Origin: Nocardia sp.
Lineage (GTDB): Bacteria; Actinomycetota; Actinomycetes; Mycobacteriales; Mycobacteriaceae
DNA: 5,957 nucleotides
Reading direction: 5' to 3'
Assembly: GCA_013361595.1 (NCBI GenBank)
Contig: JABFXT010000748.1
Coordinates: 1 to 5,957 of the forward strand
Made by a program: the position numbers and the translations under genes. Under the pieces are notes generated by a model. The model was not told the origin of the DNA. It ran no database searches and saw nothing but the letters and a program-made list of their open reading frames with translations. Position 1 is the first letter of the stretch; every line of letters starts with the position of its first letter. Shown in pieces: positions 1-5,320 of this stretch.

Positions 1-201
1 CAAGCTGCCGCCGAAGGTGTGGACCGGCTCGTCGGTCAGTGGCAGCGTGGTAGCGATCGGTCGTCGGGATTCGGCCAGGTATTCAGGCAGGTAACGGAAT
101 TCGAGTGTTCCGTCGGTGTTCTTGATCAGCACCGCCGCGCGTCGGCCGGACTTGTAGACGTCTGCGGCGCGAACGGTGCGGAGATGTGTCAGGTCCGTCA
201 T
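1..201 (-). CDS. hipA: HipA-like type II toxin, N-terminal part (continues beyond the window start)
   Basis: This is the beginning of a HipA-family protein; the other HipA-family members studied are Ser/Thr kinases that cause growth arrest or persistence and are held in check by HipB. Reading from ATG at 201, the 67 visible codons have no stop and run off the window. Residues 8-67 look like the N-terminal HipA subdomain (Couple_hipA): a strand with VYKSGRRAAVLIK (residues 15-27), then LEFRYLPEYLAES (32-44), then PIATTLPLTDEPV (47-59) and a TFGGSL end, just where HipA proteins usually continue into the PxFFxxLLPEG segment. The ATG overlaps the hipB stop codon as ATGA, which suggests translational coupling, and the antitoxin-first order fits hipBA. 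The kinase core lies outside the window, so whether the toxin is intact or active cannot be judged. The family call rests on remembered family patterns and the neighbouring antitoxin. Confidence 0.85.
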   Translation of the reverse strand, partial: MTDLTHLRTVRAADVYKSGRRAAVLIKNTDGTLEFRYLPEYLAESRRPIATTLPLTDEPVHTFGGSL

Positions 202-398
202 CCGTTGAGTTCCAGTGCGAGTCCCAGGACGTCAGCGACGTCGGCAACCGTTCCGATGCCGGTGGTCCCGGTTCCGTGTTCGATATCGCGGACCGTACGG
301 GTCGATGTTCCGGCGAGATCGGCGAGCTGCTCCTGAGTGAGTCGGTACCGACGGCGGGCAGCACGAATTTCGGTGCCGATACGTCGCACCTGATCCAT
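198..398 (-). CDS. hipB: HipB-like antitoxin, Xre-family helix-turn-helix repressor
   Basis: This 66-residue DNA-binding protein is probably the antitoxin of the hipBA pair and the autorepressor of its own operon. Almost the whole protein is one Xre/Cro-type helix-turn-helix: IGTEIRAARRRYRLTQEQLADLAG (about 7-30) gives helices 1-2, with the classic LTQEQLA turn. TSTRTVRDIEHG (31-42) is the recognition helix, and VADVADVLGLALEL (51-64) is the closing helix. It is shorter than E. coli HipB (88 residues) and lacks a C-terminal tail. The ATG at 398 is preceded by GGAGGAGG at 400-407. The stop overlaps the hipA start by 4 bases. Upstream lie a good promoter and palindromes that are natural candidates for its operators. 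A stand-alone Xre regulator is the alternative reading, but the overlapping HipA-like frame makes hipB much more likely. Confidence 0.88.
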   Translation of the reverse strand: MDQVRRIGTEIRAARRRYRLTQEQLADLAGTSTRTVRDIEHGTGTTGIGTVADVADVLGLALELNG

Positions 399-401
399 AC
401 C

Positions 402-419
402 TCCTCCAATCCGGGAGGA
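402..419 (-). promoter_or_regulatory. Hairpin overlapping the hipB ribosome binding site
   Basis: In the hipB transcript direction the leader contains TCCTCC (419-414), a 6-base loop (413-408) and GGAGGA (407-402), a perfect 6-bp inverted repeat. The second arm includes the GGAGG Shine-Dalgarno sequence, which sits 4 bases before the ATG at 398. Pairing would hide the ribosome binding site. The inverted repeat is seen directly; any role in translation control is inference, and a 6-bp arm next to a Shine-Dalgarno could also arise by chance. Confidence 0.4.
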
Positions 420-448
420 TGCTGCCGAAAATGCTGGTAGCAGCTGAG

Positions 449-477
449 ATGGTACGGGATTCTCTCCATATCGGCAA
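449..477 (-). promoter_or_regulatory. Predicted hipBA promoter
   Basis: On the minus strand TTGCCG (477-472) and TACCAT (454-449) are separated by exactly 17 bases, a fair match to the sigma-70/SigA consensus (TTG at the start of the -35; TA and a final T in the -10). Transcription would begin near 442 and give a leader of about 44 bases before the ATG at 398. The -35 hexamer lies inside the palindrome at 471-488, so a protein bound there would block RNA polymerase. No other -35/-10 pair as good was found in the leader region. Confidence 0.55.
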
Positions 478-488
478 TATTCTGCCGA
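471..488. promoter_or_regulatory. Palindrome O1 on the hipBA promoter, likely HipB operator
   Basis: TCGGCAATATTCTGCCGA has 6-base arms TCGGCA/TGCCGA around a 6-base AT-rich centre. It covers the predicted -35 element of hipBA. HipB proteins bind short inverted repeats with a spacer between the arms (E. coli: TATCC-N8-GGATA), so the layout fits an autoregulatory operator, although the arm sequence differs. Seventeen bases are repeated exactly at 531-547. Binding by HipB is inferred. Confidence 0.6.
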
Positions 489-530
489 TTGATGCCTGGG
501 TGGAGGTTTGTTTGGTGCTGAGGGGAATTT

Positions 531-547
531 TCGGCAATATTCTGCCG
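531..547. promoter_or_regulatory. Palindrome O2, exact 17-base copy of O1
   Basis: TCGGCAATATTCTGCCG repeats positions 471-487 exactly, starting 60 bp further upstream of hipB. The arms are CGGCA/TGCCG around ATATTC. The flanks differ (a/t before; a/c after), so this is a conserved site and not part of a longer recent duplication. It would place a second repressor dimer upstream of the promoter and allow looping or cooperative binding. The function is inferred from the repetition and location. Confidence 0.55.
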
Positions 548-697
548 CAATGGTCCCGCCTGGCCGGTGAAAGTCCGGATCATCGCTGTTCCGGGCAGCC
601 GTGCGCTCCAGCCCAGGTCGGACCGCGATCGAACCGCTGACGGCTGTGGTGGCGGCGCCCGACGCCCGACGCCGGCGAGCGCGGAGCGCGCGTGATA

Positions 698-711
698 CCG
701 GCGACGCCGGC
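698..711 (-). terminator. Possible hairpin terminator after the reductase gene
   Basis: Immediately past the reductase stop codon (712-714) is CCGGC-GAC-GCCGG (698-710), a tight 5-bp hairpin with a 3-base loop. CGCCGGC (705-711) can also pair with GCCGGCG at 671-677 as a 7-bp stem. There is no T-run on the minus strand after either stem, so this is at best a non-canonical terminator of a kind often proposed for high-GC actinobacteria. It may also be chance in GC-rich DNA. Confidence 0.25.
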
Positions 712-1857
712 TCATTCGTAGCGGACCGTTACCGACGGAGTATCGGGGACGGCCTGGCAGGTCAGGATGTACCCCTCGTCGAGGTCGTCGTCGGTGAGGG
801 CGTCGTTGACGCGCATGGTCGCCTTGCCCTCGGTGAGTTTGGCCATGCAGGTGGCGCAGTTACCGGATTCGCAGGAGAACGGGGGAGTCAGCCCGGCTCG
901 GCGGGCACTTTCCAGGAGGGTTTCGCCGTCGCGGCGGGGGACGGATTTCTTCTTCCGGTTGAGGAAGATGGTCACCGTGCCCTCCTTGGTGGCAGCGGAT
1001 TCCACGGGCCCGGCGCCGACCGCCGGGGTGGCGGGAGCGCTCGACACGGCTGCGGCCGGAGTCGCGACCGTGGTCGAACCAGGCGGTGCTACAGGCGGAT
1101 TCGGGGCGGAGGTGACCGGTGCTGTAGCCGGTACGGGTGCGCTCGCCACGGGTGGAGCGGGCTTGGCCGGGGCGCCGCCGAATCGTTCGGAGAAGATCTG
1201 GCCCGGGCCGGGTAGGGCGTTCTCGACGAGCTCCATGAAGGGTTGCGGGCCGCAGATGTAGGCGTCGCCGGCGGTATGGGGGCCCACGAATTCGCGGACC
1301 TTCGCGGCGTCCACATAACCGTGTTCGTCGTCGCGATGGCGTACGACGGTCAACCGGCCGGGGTAGCGAGCGGCCAGTTCGTCGAGGGCGGCTTCGAAGA
1401 TGGCGGAGGTGCGGTCGCGGTCGGCGCACAGCAGCCGGACCTCGCGGCCGGTGGTCGCCAGTGTGGTCTTGGCCAGCGAGATGATCGGGGTTATCCCACT
1501 GCCCCCGGAGAAGCCGAGCACCGGAACATCGCCGTCGCGCAGGCAGAATCGGCCGGTCGGCACCGTCAGTTCGACTTCGTCGCCTTCGCTGAGGTTGTCG
1601 TGCATCCAGTTGGAGACCAGGCCGCCGGGTACGCGCTTGACGGTGGTCATGAATTCGGTGTCGGTGTGCGGGCAACTCGACATCGAGTACGACCGGAAGA
1701 GCGGTTTGCCGTCGACGACGACCTTGAACGTGCAGAACTGACCGGCCTGGTAGGCGAAGGGGCCGTCGTGCGGTTCCAGCACGAAGGTGCGGGTGTCCGG
1801 TGTCTCCTTCACGATGCGCGTCACCTTCGCGCGCCGGAACAACGGTGGTCTCGCCAT
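712..1857 (-). CDS. Flavin/[2Fe-2S] ferredoxin-type oxygenase reductase (KshB/PaaE-like)
   Basis: This 381-residue cytosolic electron-transfer protein would move electrons from NAD(P)H through FAD and a plant-type [2Fe-2S] cluster to an oxygenase. An FAD-binding beta-barrel comes first (about 5-108) with the R55-S-Y-S flavin motif. The NAD(P)H domain (about 111-215) has GFSGGSGITP (115-124) and CGPQPFM (202-208). A Pro/Ala/Val-rich linker follows (about 229-289), then a ferredoxin domain (about 293-381) with ligands C329-x4-C334-x2-C337 and C367. This domain order is that of KshB (3-ketosteroid 9-alpha-hydroxylase reductase) and PaaE. The linker is much longer than usual and accounts for most of the excess over the roughly 350-360 residues typical of the family. 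The ATG at 1857 follows AAGGAGG by 5 bases. It diverges from the acyl-CoA operon across a shared palindrome, so co-regulation is likely. No oxygenase is in the window; whether the partner is KshA or something else is unknown. Confidence 0.88.
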   Translation of the reverse strand: MARPPLFRRAKVTRIVKETPDTRTFVLEPHDGPFAYQAGQFCTFKVVVDGKPLFRSYSMSSCPHTDTEFMTTVKRVPGGLVSNWMHDNLSEGDEVELTVPTGRFCLRDGDVPVLGFSGGSGITPIISLAKTTLATTGREVRLLCADRDRTSAIFEAALDELAARYPGRLTVVRHRDDEHGYVDAAKVREFVGPHTAGDAYICGPQPFMELVENALPGPGQIFSERFGGAPAKPAPPVASAPVPATAPVTSAPNPPVAPPGSTTVATPAAAVSSAPATPAVGAGPVESAATKEGTVTIFLNRKKKSVPRRDGETLLESARRAGLTPPFSCESGNCATCMAKLTEGKATMRVNDALTDDDLDEGYILTCQAVPDTPSVTVRYE

Positions 1858-1875
1858 GGTCGCCTCCTTCTGGTA

Positions 1876-1904
1876 TTAAGATTCTATCCAAGCGAGAATA
1901 GTAT
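1876..1904 (+). promoter_or_regulatory. Candidate promoter of the acyl-CoA operon
   Basis: On the plus strand TTAAGA (1876-1881) and TAGTAT (1899-1904) are 17 bases apart, each matching the consensus at 4 of 6 positions. The leader would be about 45-50 bases to the ATG at 1958. The -10 hexamer lies inside the palindrome at 1894-1908, so one bound repressor could shut both directions. The match is moderate and other starts in this AT-rich gap are possible. Confidence 0.35.
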
Positions 1905-1910
1905 TCTCAA
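1881..1910 (-). promoter_or_regulatory. Predicted promoter of the reductase gene
   Basis: On the minus strand TTGAGA (1910-1905) and TAGAAT (1886-1881) each match the sigma-70 consensus at 5 of 6 positions and are 18 bases apart. Transcription would start near 1874, leaving a leader of roughly 17 bases that contains the AAGGAGG ribosome binding site (1869-1863). The -35 hexamer overlaps the palindrome at 1894-1908, so a bound protein would repress it. Confidence 0.6.
1894..1908. promoter_or_regulatory. Perfect 7-1-7 palindrome, likely operator of both divergent transcripts
   Basis: GAGAATAGTATTCTC is a perfect inverted repeat: GAGAATA and TATTCTC around a single G. It lies in the middle of the 100-base divergent gap and overlaps the -35 of the reductase promoter and the candidate -10 of the acyl-CoA operon. 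Its size and symmetry suit a dimeric TetR-family repressor, the usual type that controls fadE/fadD clusters in actinobacteria. It does not match the KstR motif (AAC/GTT arms) or the KstR2 motif (CAAG/CTTG arms) as I know them. No regulator gene is in the window, so the protein that binds it is unknown. Confidence 0.65.
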
Positions 1911-1957
1911 ATTCGGATAGGAACAGCCATGAAGTGCTACCGGATGGGGGGACGCAG

Positions 1958-3361
1958 ATGACGGGCCCCACAGTGCTCGCCTTCGAGGAGCGCGAGTACA
2001 CCCGCGCCGAGCTGGATACGGCGGCGGACGGTTTGGCCGGGGTACTCGCGGGGCGCGGCGTCGGGGCCGGGCAGCGAGTAGCGCTGATGTCCTCCAACCG
2101 ACCGGAATTCGTCACCGCGGTACTGGCCGTCTGGCGGCTCGGTGCCGCCGTCGTCCTGCTGAGCCCGGCCTGGAAACGCGCCGAGGTCGCGCACGCGCTC
2201 GAGATCACCGGTGCCCGGTACGCACTCGGTGATCAACCGGTACTGGCCGAGCTCATGGACATGATCTCCCTCGACGATCCGGTACCACCGGCCGGCCGGG
2301 CCTTCCCGGCACCGGCTCCCGGCGGCGACGCGGTACTCGTATTCAGTTCCGGTACCACCGGGATGCCGAAAGCCGTGCGTCACACGCACGCTTCGTTCGC
2401 GGCGGCGGTGCGGCACTGGCGGAACGCCCTGCGGCTGGGGTCCGGTGATCGGATCCAGGTGGCGACTCCGCCGTCACATATCCTCGGCATCCTCAATATC
2501 GTCACCGCACTGGAATGTGGCGCGTGGGTGCGGCTGCACCGGCGATTCGAGCTGGAACGCGTACTGCGGACGATCGAATCGGACAAGATCACCATCGAGA
2601 TGGCGGTGGCTCCGATCGCGCTGGCGATGGCGCAGTTCCCCGGCCTCGAATCCTATGATCTTTCCTCGCTGCGCTACATCATGTGGGGTGCGACCCCGGT
2701 GACGGCCAGTGTCGCCGAAACCGTCACCCGGCGGACCGGTGTCACCTGGCTACCCGCCTACGGCGCGAGTGAACTCCCGGTGATCGCCTGCAATCCGATC
2801 GAATCCCCGCGACTGGATTCCGTCGGCAAGGCCGTACCCGGGGTCGATGTGCGGGTGGTGTCGCTGGCGGACGGACAGCCCGTCGCGCCGGGGGAGGACG
2901 GCGAGATCCAGTTGCGCGCGGAATCGCTGATGGCCGGCTATCTGCCCGATTCGGCGACCGCGGCGGCGCTCGACGACGGCTGGTATCGCACCGGTGATGT
3001 CGGGAACCTGGACGCCGACGGCTGGCTACGCCTCACCGACCGGTCCAAGGAAATGATCAAGGTGCGCGGCTTCCAGGTGGCACCGGCGGAGATCGAAACC
3101 GTGCTGCACGGCCACGACGCGGTCGCCGATTGCGCGGTGTTCGGCATACCCGACGGCGCGAACGGTGAGGCGATCGTCGCCGCTGTCGCGATCTCGGCGC
3201 CGGTGACCGCGGAAGAACTGATGAGGACCGTGCGGGAACGGCTGGCCGGTTACAAGCGATTGCGGCAGGTGCAGTTCGTGGACGAGATCCCCCGCCTGCC
3301 GTCCGGCAAGGTGCTGCGGCGAGTGCTGAAGGAGCGGTATGGACGTCCGGCTGACGAGTGA
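1958..3361 (+). CDS. Acyl-CoA synthetase (AMP-forming, FadD/ANL superfamily)
   Basis: This enzyme would activate a carboxylic acid with ATP and CoA via an acyl-adenylate, the entry step for the pathway encoded downstream. The 467 residues show the ANL core motifs in order: P-loop FSSGTTGMPKAV (129-140), YGASE (268-272), YRTGD (343-347), hinge DRSKEMIKVRG (361-371), and PSGK with the catalytic Lys451 near the C-terminus. The start is the ATG at 1958, behind a GGGGGG run (1945-1951). A GTG at 1934 would add 8 residues and cannot be excluded. The N-terminus is short: the family usually has some 30-40 residues before the YTRAELD-like segment, which here starts at residue 14. An in-frame TAA at 1877 with no start codon before 1934 rules out a longer form. 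The gene overlaps the next by 23 bases. The substrate cannot be told from sequence; a medium-chain, cyclic or steroid-derived acid is the likely type from context. Confidence 0.9.
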   Translation: MTGPTVLAFEEREYTRAELDTAADGLAGVLAGRGVGAGQRVALMSSNRPEFVTAVLAVWRLGAAVVLLSPAWKRAEVAHALEITGARYALGDQPVLAELMDMISLDDPVPPAGRAFPAPAPGGDAVLVFSSGTTGMPKAVRHTHASFAAAVRHWRNALRLGSGDRIQVATPPSHILGILNIVTALECGAWVRLHRRFELERVLRTIESDKITIEMAVAPIALAMAQFPGLESYDLSSLRYIMWGATPVTASVAETVTRRTGVTWLPAYGASELPVIACNPIESPRLDSVGKAVPGVDVRVVSLADGQPVAPGEDGEIQLRAESLMAGYLPDSATAAALDDGWYRTGDVGNLDADGWLRLTDRSKEMIKVRGFQVAPAEIETVLHGHDAVADCAVFGIPDGANGEAIVAAVAISAPVTAEELMRTVRERLAGYKRLRQVQFVDEIPRLPSGKVLRRVLKERYGRPADE

Positions 3362-4244
3362 ACAGCGGCAACTGCGCGACGCGGCCGCGAAACTGGCCGA
3401 CGAACTGGGCCCGGGTTCGGTCCTGGATCTGGCCGACCCCCGGCGGCGCGCCCGCCTGGAGGAAGCGGTGTCGGGCACCGGCTTCCGTGAACTGCGCTCC
3501 GACGGCGCCTCCGGGGTAGAGGTGGCGATCGTGGCCGAGGAGTTCGCGCGCGGACTGGTGGACGTCCCGTTCCTGGGGCCGGTTCTCGCCGACGATCTGC
3601 AGGGCCGGCTCGACCGAGACACCGCACGGTGGACGGTCGCGTACGGGGGCGTCGCGATCGACGCCGCCGGCTGCGACCGGGTACTGAAACTGGAGGGGAG
3701 CGGTGTATCGGCCGGGCCGGTCGGTGCCGAGGTCGCGGGCGCGGATCTCACCCGGGCCGCCGGTGCGGCCGAAGGCCCGTGGGAGTCGCGAGCCGATATC
3801 TCGCCGGGGCACCGGGATCGCTGGCTGGCCCTGGCCCTGACCACCACCTGTGCGGATCTGGTCGGCGCCGCGCGCGGCGCCCAGCGGCTCGCGGTGGAAT
3901 ACGCGAAAGTCCGGGCGCAGTACGGGCAGACGATCGGTTCCTATCAGGCGGTGGGACACCTGCTGGCCGAAAGCGAGGCACTGATCGAGGGGTCGATCAG
4001 TGTGCTGTGGCATGCCGCCTGGGCCGTGGACGAATGCGAACCCGCCGAAGCGCTGCGCGCGGCGCGGATCGCCAAGATCTACGCCGCCCGGGCCGCCCGC
4101 ACTGTCTGTGAGACCGCGATCCAGGTACACGGCGGGATCGGCAACACCTGGGAATGCCTGGCCCACGTGTACCTGCGGCGGGCACTGGTGTCCACCGAAC
4201 TGTTCCCTGTACGCCTGGAGGAGGCCGGCCGTGGACTTTCGTGA
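3339..4244 (+). CDS. Short acyl-CoA dehydrogenase-like subunit (beta-type partner)
   Basis: This 301-residue acyl-CoA dehydrogenase homologue is well below the usual 370-400. An N-terminal helical part (about 1-95, LTSEQRQLRDAAAKLADEL at 5-23) is followed by a shrunken middle region (about 96-155) with none of the family's TEP-x-x-GSD flavin/substrate motif. The C-terminal helical domain (about 160-295) keeps RAQYGQTIG (192-200) and QVHGGIG (262-268) followed by TWE (270-272), the segments that bind the FAD pyrophosphate and adenine across a subunit interface. This suggests a subunit that completes the flavin site of a partner, as in the alpha2beta2 FadE pairs of mycobacterial steroid breakdown, and not an independent enzyme. 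The ATG at 3339 lies 4 bases after AAGGAG, inside the end of the synthetase gene. Its end overlaps the next dehydrogenase by 14 bases. The frame is intact, so the short length looks like design, not decay. Confidence 0.85.
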   Translation: MDVRLTSEQRQLRDAAAKLADELGPGSVLDLADPRRRARLEEAVSGTGFRELRSDGASGVEVAIVAEEFARGLVDVPFLGPVLADDLQGRLDRDTARWTVAYGGVAIDAAGCDRVLKLEGSGVSAGPVGAEVAGADLTRAAGAAEGPWESRADISPGHRDRWLALALTTTCADLVGAARGAQRLAVEYAKVRAQYGQTIGSYQAVGHLLAESEALIEGSISVLWHAAWAVDECEPAEALRAARIAKIYAARAARTVCETAIQVHGGIGNTWECLAHVYLRRALVSTELFPVRLEEAGRGLS

Positions 4245-5319
4245 TTCCGCCGAAGAAGCGGCGTTCCGGGAACGCCTGCGCGACTGGCTCGCCGGAGTGG
4301 CGGGCAAATACCCGACCTCCGGCGACGAGTACTGGGCCCGGCAGGGCGAATGGCACGCCGAGCTGTACCGGGCCGGATTCTTCGGGCTGTCCTGGCCCAA
4401 GGAGTACGGGGGTCAGGAGTTGCCGCCGGTCTACGACGTGATCCTGGACGAGGAACTGGCGATCGCCGGCGCGCCGCCGCGGCCGAGTCTCGGGTATCTC
4501 ATCCAAGGGCTCGGCCACCACGCGAGCCCGGAACTGTGCCGCCGTTTCCTGCCCGGCATGATCGACGGAAGCCAGCGGTGGTGCCAGGGTTTCAGCGAGC
4601 CCGGCGCCGGATCGGATCTGGCCTCCCTCACCACCACGGCCGTCCGCGACGGTGACGAGTACGTGATCCACGGCCACAAGATCTGGACGAGTTACTCCGA
4701 TGTGGCCGACTGGTGCCTGCTGCTGGCCCGGACCGATCCCGCCGCACCCCGGCACAAGGGGATCTCGGCCTTCGTCGTGTCGATGAAACAGCCGGGTGTG
4801 CAGCAGCGGCCGCTGGAAATGATGAGCGGGGTGACCACCGAGTTCGGGCAGGTGCTGTTCGACGGTGCCCGGGTGCCCGCCGATCAGCTGGTGGGTGCGC
4901 CCGGCGAAGGCTGGAAACTCGCCATGACAGTCGTCGGTCACGAGCGTGAGCCGTCCACACTGGGCTACGCCGCGCGTTACGGAAAGCTGGTGCGCCAGCT
5001 TGCCGCCCGCACCGACGGCACGCTGCCCGACGAACTCGCCTGGGCCGCCGTCCAAGCGGAGATGTTGCGACTGCACGTCCGGCGGCGGCTGTCCGAACAG
5101 CTCGACGGCGTCACACACGGGCCGCAGGGCTCACTCGACAAACTGCTCATGACCTGGGTCGATCAATCCGTCGGACATGCCGCGCTCGCCGTGGCCGGTA
5201 CCGGCGATCAGGAGATGTTCGGCTCCTACCTCTACAGCCGCGCCCAGAGTGTGATGGGCGGGACATCGCAGATCCAGAAGAACATCATCGCCGCGCGCAT
5301 CCTCGGATTGGGAGCCTGA
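4231..5319 (+). CDS. Acyl-CoA dehydrogenase (alpha-type subunit of a heteromeric pair)
   Basis: This 362-residue acyl-CoA dehydrogenase probably carries the flavin and acyl-CoA binding face of the complex and introduces an alpha,beta double bond. The N-terminal helical domain includes GFFGLSWPKEYGG (49-61). The middle beta-domain has WCQGFSEPGAGSDL (117-130) and HGHKIWTS (147-154), the FAD and substrate signature. The C-terminal domain ends in GGTSQIQKNIIAARILGL (343-360). It lacks the RxQFG and QxxGG motifs that its shorter neighbour has, and the glutamate of the medium-chain-type YEGT motif is replaced (M342-G-G-T), so a catalytic base must come from elsewhere. The start is GTG at 4231, six bases after GGAGGAGG (4217-4224) and matching the VDFRDSAEEAAFRERLR opening; a longer frame upstream would only read through the preceding gene. 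Electrons would leave via electron-transfer flavoprotein, not encoded here. Confidence 0.9.
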   Translation: MDFRDSAEEAAFRERLRDWLAGVAGKYPTSGDEYWARQGEWHAELYRAGFFGLSWPKEYGGQELPPVYDVILDEELAIAGAPPRPSLGYLIQGLGHHASPELCRRFLPGMIDGSQRWCQGFSEPGAGSDLASLTTTAVRDGDEYVIHGHKIWTSYSDVADWCLLLARTDPAAPRHKGISAFVVSMKQPGVQQRPLEMMSGVTTEFGQVLFDGARVPADQLVGAPGEGWKLAMTVVGHEREPSTLGYAARYGKLVRQLAARTDGTLPDELAWAAVQAEMLRLHVRRRLSEQLDGVTHGPQGSLDKLLMTWVDQSVGHAALAVAGTGDQEMFGSYLYSRAQSVMGGTSQIQKNIIAARILGLGA

Positions 5320-5320
5320 A

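Larger units (their letters stand above)
399..711. other. Intergenic region between hipB and the reductase gene
   Basis: No convincing gene lies in these 313 bases; the open frames here lack family features and sit in high-GC noise. The part from 399 to about 550 is visibly less GC-rich than the rest and holds the hipB promoter, its leader and two repeated palindromes, all described separately. The part from about 550 to 711 is GC-rich. It carries a small tandem duplication (gcccgac twice, near 658-671) and inverted repeats just past the reductase stop. No tRNA, riboswitch or insertion-sequence end was recognised. Confidence 0.7.

Noticed and set aside
242..261. CGGCA ... TGCCG inside hipB, like the operator arms
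   Set aside because: The spacer is 10 bases instead of 6, the centre is GC-rich, and the sequence is fully explained by hipB coding; such pairs are expected in GC-rich DNA.
608..640. Minus-strand GGTTCGATC resembling the T-loop of a tRNA
   Set aside because: The flanking bases do not form the 5-bp T-stem, and no acceptor stem, D-arm or anticodon arm fits around it.
656..711. Tandem gcccgac units and GC-rich inverted repeats as a CRISPR or mobile-element end
   Set aside because: Only two adjacent 7-base units, no spacers, no transposase and no target duplication; at best a weak terminator region.
601..1261. Long plus-strand open frames opposite the reductase gene
   Set aside because: They mirror the high-GC codon bias of the reductase, show low-complexity Gly/Ala/Arg content and no family motifs, whereas the minus-strand frame has complete flavin, NAD(P)H and iron-sulfur motifs.
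1884..1920. CTATCC ... GGATAG inverted repeat, resembling the E. coli HipB operator (TATCC-N8-GGATA)
   Set aside because: The spacer between TATCC and GGATA is 25 bases instead of 8, the repeat is off-centre by about one base from the inner palindrome, and it lies over 1.4 kb from hipB. A HipB site here is not supported; it may at most be an outer part of the local operator.
2279..2361. Direct repeat ccggtaccaccgg about 70 bp apart in the synthetase gene
   Set aside because: Both copies are in frame with coding; the second encodes the conserved SGTTG motif. Chance similarity in a codon-biased gene is sufficient.
3026..4400. Long minus-strand open frames opposite the synthetase and dehydrogenase genes
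   Set aside because: They are Arg/Pro/Ser-rich with no recognisable domains, and the plus-strand genes with clear motifs and ribosome binding sites cover the same region.
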